Assembly: GCA_965222655.1 (NCBI GenBank)
Contig: CBDCUP010000006.1
Coordinates: 558,001 to 622,000, forward strand
Source: CAUZIZ01 sp965222655
Lineage (GTDB): Bacteria > Acidobacteriota > UBA6911 > RPQK01 > JAJDTT01
Length of the DNA stretch: 64,000 bases
Reading direction: 5' to 3'
Part shown: positions 17,245 to 25,136 of the stretch, in pieces
Layout of the letters: the number at the start of each line of letters is the position of its first letter
Position numbering within the stretch: the first letter of the stretch is position 1
Position numbers and translations under genes: made by a program
Notes under the pieces: model-generated
Database searches by the model: none
Seen by the model: only the letters and a program-made list of their open reading frames with translations
What the model was told of the DNA's origin: nothing

Positions 17245-18879
17245 TCACACTGTAGGGGACTGAGGCTCGGGCCGAGCTTTCCAGGTTCGATAGGCTATTC
17301 CCAGTAGTGCGCCGAACCCCAGCAGCGTCAGGAGTACGTTAACGACGCCTCCGACGTAGGGCAGGCTAGTGGCGACGAAGACCAGAACCAGTCCTGCCAG
17401 AAGAGGCCCGGCCACTCCCGACGCCGCGATCGAGCCAGATCCCAGCAGGGCGCGCCCAATCAATTGCGCGATGACTACCTTTCCCAGGTACAGACCGAGG
17501 ATCCAGGCGGCGAGGGCGGTCAGGGCCACGGGTAAACCGATCAGCGTGATGCCAACAAGAATAGCGGCAACCGGTGTTGCCACCGCTGCGAGAAATCCGA
17601 TTCCCCCGGCACTTAGTAGTGCGCGTCCGTCGTCCAGGCTCACCTCCCGAGCAGGCGGAAAGATCCAGAACAGGACGAACCCAGCGAGGAACGCCCCCGC
17701 GAGTCGGATCAGCCATCCAACGTAAAACCCTAATGTCCAGAACTGGTTGGGTTCCACTTCACGCAACTCCAGGGTTGTGGGTCCCAGGATCGTAGCCCCT
17801 GGATCAATACGGAGGTTGTCTTTCTCGACAAGGTGCGCTTCGAGCTCCCCCTCGATTCGGGCCGGCGCCAGCACCGTGAGTGTCTCACCACCGAACAGGA
17901 TGTTCCGACCCACAGCACCGGTAATACTCAGTGAACCTGCGCCGACGGTCAGGTCGCGACCGACAGACCCGTTGATGATACCGTCCTGCGCCCCGATGAT
18001 GGCGTTGCCGACAACCCCAGCGTCGTCGCCCACAGTCACCGACTGTGCCGCAGCGTAGAGATTGCCCGCCGTCTCCCCTTCAAGCCGGACGTTTTGTGCA
18101 AATCCCAATACGTTGCCGCCAACCCGGCCCGTCACCTCGACGCGCTGCGCAAACGAAAAGACGCTGCCCTGGACCATTCCGCGCACAGTGATCTGACGCC
18201 CGAAGGCGATCAGGTCACCGGTCACGGTACCATCGACCGTGATGGACTCCCCAAAGAAGAGCAACGTGTCGTCCACCGTCTCCTCGGCCGCCACCGTCAC
18301 GTTGTCGTCCCCGTGGCGTATATCGATGGCGTGGCTTGGGGAGGCCAGCAACGACAAGACGAGGATCATGAGCAGAGCACTCGAGCGCACCGACCGGGTG
18401 AACATCCGACCCAGCGCCGAGACGCACAGGATACTCAGCGCGGCAAAACTCGTGTTTCGGACTAGGGACGCCATTGTGGGACCTCCTTCGTTGACGGCGT
18501 AGACGATAGCGTTGACGAATAGATTCATTTGTCCTGACAGGGTGCGCGGATCCAGCCACTGCAGGACTGGTGGCGCTTGGATTCCGTATAGGAGGTCCAA
18601 GCCAACGCGGATAAAGGTGGCTGCGGCCAAAACGCCGGCTGCTAGCCGGAGCACTGATCCGCGTGCTCTCGTCGGCCGAGTGATCGGTTCCTCTGCGGAA
18701 GCATGAAGGTCCACGTCCTGCAGCCAATGGACCAGTAGATGGGTCTCTTCGGCCAGCGCGCCAGCCAGGTCCCGACAGCGTGGGCATGCGTCCCGGTGAA
18801 ACGTCAGCCGCCGGGTTTCGTCAGGGCTCAACTCCCCGTCGACATACATGGACCAGGTCGATTCATTCGGACAAGCCAC
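17245..18879 (-). CDS. Anti-sigma factor fused to bactofilin-like membrane protein
   Basis: A 544-residue protein. The N-terminus is a zinc-binding anti-sigma (ZAS-like) domain with HRDACPRCRDLA near residues 28-39. Hydrophobic segments follow around 75-95, 150-165 and 168-185. Residues 190-350 form a repeated hydrophobic/glycine pattern (VDGTVTGDLIAFGRQITVRG, VTGRVGGNVLGFAQNV) like the beta-helix of bactofilin/polymer-forming proteins. The last 180 residues hold four or five membrane helices. Its start overlaps the sigma gene by 17 bp, so the two are translationally coupled. It should hold the sigma factor inactive until a signal arrives; the signal is unknown. Confidence 0.75.
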   Translation of the reverse strand: MACPNESTWSMYVDGELSPDETRRLTFHRDACPRCRDLAGALAEETHLLVHWLQDVDLHASAEEPITRPTRARGSVLRLAAGVLAAATFIRVGLDLLYGIQAPPVLQWLDPRTLSGQMNLFVNAIVYAVNEGGPTMASLVRNTSFAALSILCVSALGRMFTRSVRSSALLMILVLSLLASPSHAIDIRHGDDNVTVAAEETVDDTLLFFGESITVDGTVTGDLIAFGRQITVRGMVQGSVFSFAQRVEVTGRVGGNVLGFAQNVRLEGETAGNLYAAAQSVTVGDDAGVVGNAIIGAQDGIINGSVGRDLTVGAGSLSITGAVGRNILFGGETLTVLAPARIEGELEAHLVEKDNLRIDPGATILGPTTLELREVEPNQFWTLGFYVGWLIRLAGAFLAGFVLFWIFPPAREVSLDDGRALLSAGGIGFLAAVATPVAAILVGITLIGLPVALTALAAWILGLYLGKVVIAQLIGRALLGSGSIAASGVAGPLLAGLVLVFVATSLPYVGGVVNVLLTLLGFGALLGIAYRTWKARPEPQSPTV

Positions 18880-19414
18880 TTCGTCTCTCCCTTCTCATGT
18901 TTTGTCGTAGCCGTTGTTTGCCGCGGAAAATCAGAGTTCCGACGGTATTCCGCACCAAACCCAACATGGCTCCAATCTCGTCGTAGCCCAACTCGCTGTA
19001 GTAGGCCAGCACCAGCGGGACCCGGTACTGATCCGGCAGCGCGGCCAACGCGTCGCGCAGCTCCGCGCCCCGCTCGGAGCTCAGTAGCTGCCCGAGCGGG
19101 CTAGGGCCGGGTGACGCGGGCTTGAGGTCGTCCATCATGTCGGCCTCGAAAAGACGTCTTTCCAAAGTTCTCCGACGCAGCAGATCGATGCAGTAGTTGC
19201 TGGCGATCGCAGTCAACCAACTCGACAGGGGCCGCGACGGATCGTAGGCTGAAAACCGCTCCTGTGCTCGTAGGAACACCTCCTGAGTGGCATCCTGGGC
19301 CGTATCGGACGAACCCAACAGGTAGCGGCAGAGATTGAACACGCGCAGCCGATGTACCGTGTAGGCTTCCTCAAACTGCGGTGTCGCATCCGCCAGCGCT
19401 TCCACCGGGTCCAT
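18863..19414 (-). CDS. ECF-type RNA polymerase sigma factor
   Basis: About 183 residues from the ATG at 19414 (MDPVEALADATPQFEEAY); the frame is open to 19519. Region 2 is seen in VFNLCRYLLGSSDTAQDATQ, EVFLRAQERFSAYD and PLSSWLTAIASNYCIDLLRR. Region 4 is seen in LPDQYRVPLVLAYYSELGYD and EIGAMLGLVRNTVGTLIFRG. It directs transcription of a small regulon, controlled by the anti-sigma protein encoded directly downstream with an overlap. The target promoters are unknown. Confidence 0.9.
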   Translation of the reverse strand: MDPVEALADATPQFEEAYTVHRLRVFNLCRYLLGSSDTAQDATQEVFLRAQERFSAYDPSRPLSSWLTAIASNYCIDLLRRRTLERRLFEADMMDDLKPASPGPSPLGQLLSSERGAELRDALAALPDQYRVPLVLAYYSELGYDEIGAMLGLVRNTVGTLIFRGKQRLRQNMRRERRSGLSE

Positions 19415-20573
19415 AACTGTTGTTACGAACCGGCGTGGGAGTAATTTCAAGATAAGGATTCGAAATAGTCCGGCTTGATCACCAGGTTGAGGAAGATTGA
19501 GTGAGTCCTGTTGGACCAAAAGGGCAGCGGGCTCATGTGGGGAGACAGAGAGCGCAGAGACGGGAGAGCCTTAGAAGTCTAGCTCAATCGCTCCTGAGCC
19601 AAAGAGGCCAGGATCGAAACCATCCCTGTCGTTGAGTTGCAGCTTGGGGACTTCGCCTGGTGGAAGCCTGCTTCGACGCCGTTGACATAGTGGACGGGTC
19701 TTCCAACGATTCGACCCTCCGGCGAGATTCCGTAGGGGATCGTTTCAATGTCTCCCGGCGAATCAAAGACGATCTGTCCATCTGCCAGTCGGTAAATCTC
19801 GCTTTCGGGGGAAGAGATCGAGAACACTTGATTCTGACACTGATCCTGCCCGTAGTAGCCGGTCACGGTGTCTGCATAGACCGTTCCGTTCCGAACGAAC
19901 GCGCCTCGAACCAACACCATCTCGTCCGCCTTCGTTAACTTCCCGAAATCATACTCGTGCAGCAGGTCTCCGACGTAGGAATACTCGTATATGCTGTTTG
20001 TTGGCAGGCGCGGCACGACCACTACACTTTCGGGAGTCGAGAGCAAATTTGATGCATCTCCCCAGAGGAAACGAAAGGAGTCGATATACTGTCCTTGTCC
20101 AGAGAATCGATGAACTCCACCCGTTAGTCCGCGCCCGATACCGAAAATGAAGAGATCCCCGCTTGGAGTGATTGCCAGGGCATTCCCGACCAAGGCCCTG
20201 TCTAGTGCCTTGCTGGTGAAAGAGGCCACCCAAGTAACATAGGAACTTAACCTGCCATCAATCGACGTTGCACTCCAGAAGACAACAGGATCATTCCCCT
20301 GGACGGTGACGGCGTGCAAAGTGACCGGATCGAAATCCGGGTTTACTACGGTCTGGGCGAAGTTGATGCCAAGGTTACGGGGTACGGATGTCTGGGGATC
20401 CAAAACGTTGAGCGCCGCCTTCGTCAATATGTAGGCCGTCCCTCCAGACGACATCGTCCCACCCAGGAGAGGACACCCAATCGTAACTTGCTGACGCAAA
20501 GACTGTTCGGAGGACTGCACAGCGAAGGATACGGCCGTCGTGACAATACAAACGACGGTTAGGCCGGCTAGCC

Positions 20574-22995
20574 CTGCCCTTTACCCGTAATTCGGTACAG
20601 GACAAAGTCATGTTTCTGGGTCTCCCAGAGCGAAGCCTTCACACAGGAGCCGGAGGTGTGAATAGCCCTGCCATATCAACTCATGACCCGGGGGCGCATC
20701 CTGGTTGCGTCCTAGGTATCCTCCGATGCGCGCCACCAGCCGTACCGCCTCACCCAGCTGCGAGGGCGGGTTCAAGCTTTTTTTTTGGCGTAGGCCCCCA
20801 GGACATGGAGTTCAAGATCCGAGAAGAGCACCTCGGCGGGCAGTTCCGGGGTTTCTCTGCCCAGCAGAGTCATCAGCATAATCCGCCAGGCGATGACCAG
20901 GTTGATCGCAATCGCCCGGCTGAGGCGCTCGGCGCTTCGGTGGGCGATCTCTTCGATGCGGCAGCCGGACTTCAGCACCCGGTGCCAGTCTTCAATGCGC
21001 CAACGCAGGCAATACCAGCGTAGGCATTGAACCGCCGCTTCGGGCGAGGCGAGAGTGGCGGTAGTCAGAAGGAACCACTCGATGGCTTCGGTTCCCGCAG
21101 GCGGAGAGTCCTCCCGCGCCTGAATCACCCAGATCTCGATGGGCTCCTTATCCGGGTAATATTTCGGGGGGCGAAGTTGGATCCGCCGATAGCGGACCGA
21201 GAGCTCCGCCCGGCGGCGGGGCCTCTGGGGCCGGGCCTTTCGTTTACTGAGCTTGGGCCGAGCGCTCTGGCGCGGCACCTGGACGCGGACCTGGGTCTGT
21301 ACCGGCTCCTGTACGAGCGCTTCGAAAAGCTTGAACGGCTCCTCCGTGATGCCGCGGTTGTGTTGGGCGCGCACCAGTAGGTCGACCCCCGGGTAACGGC
21401 GTTGCTCCTCGAACAGCTCGAAGATATCCGCTTCCCGGTCGCAGACGTTGATCAGTCGCGTCTGGGGCATTTGGGCCGCCACTTCTCCGAGCTCGCGCAG
21501 CGCTTGAATCCAGCAGAAGGTCTGTTTTTCCTCGATCGGGATGGCCCAGCTCGGTCGCTTCTCTTGCGGCGATTTCAACTGCGGCGCCAGACACTGGGCG
21601 CGCAAGACCCCCAGCGGAAGTCCATTGGGGGCCACGGCCAAGGTCGAATGCAGGTGCAATCCCCGACTCTGGGCGCCGGTCTGGTTGCTGCCGATCACTC
21701 CCAGACCTTCACACTGAGCCAGGCTCGTATAGTCCAGATCGGTGCCGTCCTGCAGGCACAACACGGTGCGCTGCCCCTGCATGCGCCGCAGGGTGCGTTG
21801 CCGGTGAGGCTGCAGAATCTGGGGCAGGCTCACCGCGGCCTCGTCCGGGTGGTCGATCAATCGGTAGTAGGCCTTGACCGCCGGCCAATCCCCCTGGGCC
21901 ACCCCGCTAAAGGCACGACCCGGTTCCTGCGCCTTGGACTCCACAATGTTCACCAGTCTTCGGCTCAGCCGCGCGTCCCCCAGCGGCGCGCCGCCAAACT
22001 CCTCTTCCGCCCAACTCTCGGCCTCGACCCCCTGGGCCGGAGCCAGCGGCCCCAAGCCGGCCCCCTCGGCCAACCCCAGGCGGGCGCGGAACTCCGGCTC
22101 CAGCGCATACACATAGATGTCCTTGATCGTTTCCTCCCGCTGGGTGAAACGATCCTGCCGACCCCGACCCTGGGTTCGGCCCACCCGGGTCCAGTTCGCT
22201 GCCCGATAGGATGCCCCCGAAAACCGGCTCGTGTCTACAAAACTCTCGACCAACCAGGGACGGTACCCATAGCGCTGCTCGAAGTCTTCGGCCAGCCGCT
22301 GCAGGCTCAGGCTCAACACCCGCGAGGCCAGGTTCTGACACTGCACGCTGGGTCGGATCAGAAAACGGCTCAGGCACACGACCCCGTGCAGATGGGCGCG
22401 CCTTTGCTCCGCATCCCAACCGATCCAGCGGTCCCGGTCCACGAGTTGCAACGCCGCGGCGGCAAAGCCCAGGCCCCCCAGCCAGCCGTGCTCGGAGCCG
22501 AGCAGATAGCGCAGCTGCCGTCCCACCAAGGGCCCAGCCCCCAGCGGATGCTCTTCGATCATCAGCTCGTTCCAGATCCGCATCTGCCCCGGCTCGCCCA
22601 CCCCGATCAACTCCAGCCCCCGCACCTCCCCCACCTGCTCGGGCACCCCGATCGGCTCCTCCACTGGAGCCGCCAACCGTCGCGGACGGGGCGCCCCTTT
22701 CTGGATCCGTGGGGGCGGCAGCCGAAAACAGCCCTTCGCTTCCAGCTCCCGCAACGCCTTCAGGCAACCTCCCCGCTGGGGCCGCCCGCCGGGGTCATAG
22801 AATCGCAACTGATCGCAAAGAAAACCGGCCAACTCGCTTCGCGAAGAGAAATCCCCTTCTTCCAGCAGCCGGCTTACATACTCGATGCTCTCGGGCTTCG
22901 ACAGGGTACGCTTGATCTGATTCTGGAGCTGCATGCCGCTCAGTTTGAACGACCCGAAACTCTTTGTTCAGTCCTTTATTACGGGTAAAGGGCAG
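20574..22995 (-). mobile_element. IS4-type insertion sequence (2.42 kb)
   Basis: Inverted ends read CTGCCCTTTACCCGTAAT at 20574 and the same on the reverse complement of the right end at 22995. Both sides are flanked by GGCTAGCC (20566-20573 and 22996-23003). That 8-mer is itself palindromic, so it could be a target duplication or part of the ends. I favour duplication because the ends then start with CTG, as in IS10 and IS50, and because removing the element with one copy of the 8-mer restores a signal peptide frame. The element has one gene, the transposase. Confidence 0.85.
20772..22934 (-). CDS. IS4 family transposase with N-terminal DruA-like (DUF4338) domain
   Basis: A 720-residue protein, much longer than a plain Tn5-type transposase. 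Residues about 110-265 match the DUF4338/DruA family (LVGRQLRYLLGSEHGWLGGL, RDRWIGWDAEQRRAHLH, LSRFLIRPSVQCQNLASRVL, WLVESFVDTSRFSGASYRAA, RTQGRGRQDR). Residues about 310-715 form the IS4/Tn5 catalytic region: a GDARLSRRLVNIVE DNA-binding start, first Asp in CLQDGTDLDY, second Asp in NVCDREADIFELF, and the YREK signature in YCLRWRIEDWHRVLK. All catalytic residues appear present. Before that, residues 1-60 resemble a short N-terminal helical domain. It should cut and paste the element. Confidence 0.9.
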   Translation of the reverse strand: MQLQNQIKRTLSKPESIEYVSRLLEEGDFSSRSELAGFLCDQLRFYDPGGRPQRGGCLKALRELEAKGCFRLPPPRIQKGAPRPRRLAAPVEEPIGVPEQVGEVRGLELIGVGEPGQMRIWNELMIEEHPLGAGPLVGRQLRYLLGSEHGWLGGLGFAAAALQLVDRDRWIGWDAEQRRAHLHGVVCLSRFLIRPSVQCQNLASRVLSLSLQRLAEDFEQRYGYRPWLVESFVDTSRFSGASYRAANWTRVGRTQGRGRQDRFTQREETIKDIYVYALEPEFRARLGLAEGAGLGPLAPAQGVEAESWAEEEFGGAPLGDARLSRRLVNIVESKAQEPGRAFSGVAQGDWPAVKAYYRLIDHPDEAAVSLPQILQPHRQRTLRRMQGQRTVLCLQDGTDLDYTSLAQCEGLGVIGSNQTGAQSRGLHLHSTLAVAPNGLPLGVLRAQCLAPQLKSPQEKRPSWAIPIEEKQTFCWIQALRELGEVAAQMPQTRLINVCDREADIFELFEEQRRYPGVDLLVRAQHNRGITEEPFKLFEALVQEPVQTQVRVQVPRQSARPKLSKRKARPQRPRRRAELSVRYRRIQLRPPKYYPDKEPIEIWVIQAREDSPPAGTEAIEWFLLTTATLASPEAAVQCLRWYCLRWRIEDWHRVLKSGCRIEEIAHRSAERLSRAIAINLVIAWRIMLMTLLGRETPELPAEVLFSDLELHVLGAYAKKKA

Positions 22996-23308
22996 GGCTA
23001 GCCACCAAAGGGTCTGGTTCATAGTCTTCTAGCTCCTCAGGTTGTGGACTTGGAGGCTTGGTCAAAGAGCGAACCTCTCGCCTGCACAGATGCCGAACGG
23101 CTCGAAAAGTCCAGGATGGCTCTTGGCGCGATTGAGGAGCGGCCGAAGATCGTGCAAATCTGAGCGCCAATTCTAGTAAGGTATTCTTGCGCAGACCCTT
23201 GGCCTATAGCGTGGGTCTTCTGGCTTTATGGGCACGGCATGCCCTGAGAGGGTCGTCGGGCTTTGTATTCAGCCAAAAGCAACTCTCGAGTTCTAGCCCC
23301 AACTTTGA

Positions 23309-23710
23309 CAGACGCTTTGTAGAATTCAGCAAATCCCATCCGTAATAGAGAACAAAGATAGACCCTTCGCCTTTCGGGTACACTATGGCCCGATTGCAAG
23401 TGGGGATGAAGATGTGGTGTGTACCGAGAGGCGGGCGGAGATTCAGGCACAAACCAGAGCATCGGCCGTTGCATGGGAAGGGGCCGGTGAGGCTCGAGCC
23501 AGTCGCTTCGTTGGAGTTCCATTCGTCGAGATTCGGGGAGTGACAGACGACGCCAACAGTACTGCCGCCGCAGATTACGACGCGAATCTCAAAGCAGCGA
23601 TGGAAAACGTGGCGCAAGTCGTGGCCTCTCTGGATCGAAGAGATACCGGAGTGCCGGGCTTCTCTCATGTCCTCATACCCCAGCTATATCGAGGACATCC
23701 GGCGCGTTGA
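23309..23710 (+). pseudogene. Fragment of a 5'-methylthioadenosine/S-adenosylhomocysteine nucleosidase-like gene
   Basis: An in-frame segment reads VHYGPIASGDEDVV, then SAVAWEGAGEARASRFVGVP and FVEIRGVTDDANSTAAADYD. This matches the C-terminal half of MTA/SAH nucleosidases and related phosphorylases (ASGD motif, EGAG substrate loop, EIRGxTD catalytic Asp loop). There is no start or N-terminal half: a stop precedes the segment at 23306. The 3' end runs directly into the next frame. The nucleosidase activity is surely lost. Confidence 0.65.
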
Positions 23711-24584
23711 CGTGCTCAGTGGAAGGACGAGCAGCGTCGAACTCCGAATGGTGGAAGTGGACAGTCTCTCATTTACCGTGGTGAACCGGAGAGGAGAACC
23801 CATTCCACTCGCTTCCGTGATGCGGCACGACGGACTGATGGCTAAAGGGGATCCGGTAGGCCTCGTTTCGTTCCCCCTGATTCCGAAATCCGAGCCTTTT
23901 GAGATCAAGCTGTGGGCCCCGCGGTACCTTTTCCGGAAGTTGTTGGTCGATCCCAGGCAGATTCCCTCGGAAGTCGTCTTGGAAGACGGATTTGAATTTT
24001 CCGGTCAAGTTCTCTCGGAAAGCGGTCTCCCCCTTTCCGGAGCCACAGTTTCGATCTGGGGGACGGAGCCTTCTCACGTGGGTTTTCCAGACTGGAGCAC
24101 AGTGAGTGACCCTGGCCCCGTCAATGGGATCTTTGAGTTGTCCGTACAAACAAACGAGCAAGGCGAATTCTCCGCTCACTCGACAAGGCCTCCAATCCGT
24201 CAGATTCATGTCTCCCATCCCTGGTATCGCGAGAAATGGGTCGCCTTCAGGCAGGAGACTTCCTACGCAGCGGTGCACCTGGAGCCTGTAGAGACGGAGC
24301 TCGCTGGTCGCGTGGTAGACGCAAGAGGTCACCCAGTGCGTCATTTCATGGTGAGGGTTCGTGATCCGTCGGCGAGCTACAGGTGGGTGACATCCAAGAC
24401 ATTCAGCGACGCGAATGGAATCTTCTCAATGAGGGACCTGCCTGCTGGTCAATACCAACTCGACGTGCAAGGTGGACCTATGGGTGAGCAAGCTTCCATC
24501 ACAGAAAGCAGAATCGTCTTCCTCGCTCCCGGAACCATTCAGAACATCGAGATGACCCTGAGAGAAAATCCCGCGAGAAGGTAG
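23667..24584 (+). CDS. Carboxypeptidase-regulatory-like domain protein, probably 5'-truncated
   Basis: A 305-residue frame made of three or four tandem CarboxypepD_reg/SpaA-like beta domains: LSFTVVNRRGEPIPLASVMR, FSGQVLSESGLPLSGATVSI and LAGRVVDARGHPVRHFMVRV, each with a closing DLPAGQYQL-type strand. Such domains occur in exported proteins, yet this frame has no signal peptide and its start overlaps the nucleosidase fragment. I infer that a deletion or recombination joined two gene remnants near 23650. It is possibly not expressed. Confidence 0.6.
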   Translation: MSSYPSYIEDIRRVDVLSGRTSSVELRMVEVDSLSFTVVNRRGEPIPLASVMRHDGLMAKGDPVGLVSFPLIPKSEPFEIKLWAPRYLFRKLLVDPRQIPSEVVLEDGFEFSGQVLSESGLPLSGATVSIWGTEPSHVGFPDWSTVSDPGPVNGIFELSVQTNEQGEFSAHSTRPPIRQIHVSHPWYREKWVAFRQETSYAAVHLEPVETELAGRVVDARGHPVRHFMVRVRDPSASYRWVTSKTFSDANGIFSMRDLPAGQYQLDVQGGPMGEQASITESRIVFLAPGTIQNIEMTLRENPARR

Positions 24585-24641
24585 GCTATTGGATACAAAG
24601 GTTTGCGATTCGGTAAACACGTTTGAATGGCGGCTCCCAAC

Positions 24642-24653
24642 CTGAAACTTCAT
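24642..24653 (+). repeat. Solo CTGAAACTTCAT motif
   Basis: A single copy of the 12-base motif that bounds the modular repeat units elsewhere in the window, here preceded by CCCAAC and followed by unrelated sequence. Confidence 0.5.
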
Positions 24654-24674
24654 CTGGTTTCTGCGGTTGGCGGA

Positions 24675-24765
24675 CGTGGGTTCGGTCTCCAGGCCGAACT
24701 CTTCCACTTTCGAGCCTCTTGGCTCGAAGCAGGGCGGCCTGGAGACCGCCGCCACGTCCCTCGAC
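24675..24765. repeat. GGTGGCC-type palindromic repeat, copy 2
   Basis: Arms CGGTCTCCAGGCCG and CGGCCTGGAGACCG enclose an inner hairpin (TTCGAGCC facing GGCTCGAA). The right end reads GCCACGTCCCTCGACT, as in copy 1. Confidence 0.65.
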
Positions 24766-24777
24766 TTAAGTTTTTTT

Positions 24778-25096
24778 GGTTCATCCGGTAAATGGGGAGG
24801 TGCCGCCAGTCAAAGGCAGGCCGTGGAAACTGCCGCACTATGCAAACCGTGGAAAAACAACTAGTTCTGGAGGAGAACTGGCAAGTGCTCGCAGTTGTTT
24901 TTCCACCGTTCGCACAGCGCTTGGAAAACTCCGTATCACGGGCTTGCTGGCCCAGTTCGATGTCGCTCGGAGTTTTCCACAGTTCCCACGGCCTCTGCTA
25001 CTGCAGCCGACTATATTGACAAGCGAACGGGGAACCAGATTTGGGATCCGGAAAGCGCCGAACCACGTTCCCACCTCCCCATTTACCGGATGACCC
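24778..25096 (-). mobile_element. 319-bp MITE-like element, family 2, copy B
   Basis: The reverse-orientation copy of the element at 6355. The ends are GGTTCATCCGG and CCGGATGACCC. The perfect 8-bp target duplication GTTTTTTT lies at 24770-24777 and 25097-25104. It sits between the carboxypeptidase-regulatory-like gene and the 3' end of the MutS-like gene and interrupts neither. Confidence 0.9.
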
Positions 25097-25136
25097 GTTT
25101 TTTTCACGTACGATCCAGCGTAGCCGCCACAACGAC

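Larger units (their letters stand above)
19579..23022 (-). pseudogene. Secreted beta-propeller-like protein gene split by an IS4-type element
   Basis: Joining the sequence across the insertion (23022-23004 plus 20573-19579, with one copy of the GGCTAGCC duplication) gives a clean start. GAGGAG precedes ATG 23022, followed by a signal peptide MNQTLWWLAGLTVVCIVTTA ending SFAVQ, then about 310 residues. The body has repeated short strands (LAITPSGDLFIFGIG, STPESVVVVPRL, SPEGRIVGRPVHY) and cysteines near the end. It resembles a propeller, but I recognise no family. The IS sits inside the signal peptide, so no exported product is expected. The part from 20520 (GTG) remains open but lacks a signal. 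Confidence 0.75.

Noticed and set aside
20610..22988. Long plus-strand open frames across the IS (for example 528 and 234 residues)
   Set aside because: They are antisense to the GC-rich transposase gene, arginine/proline-rich and without domains.
22979..23170. 63-residue minus-strand frame upstream of the split secreted gene
   Set aside because: Ends in the IS terminus and, when the IS is removed, runs into an out-of-frame reading of the secreted gene; no motif.
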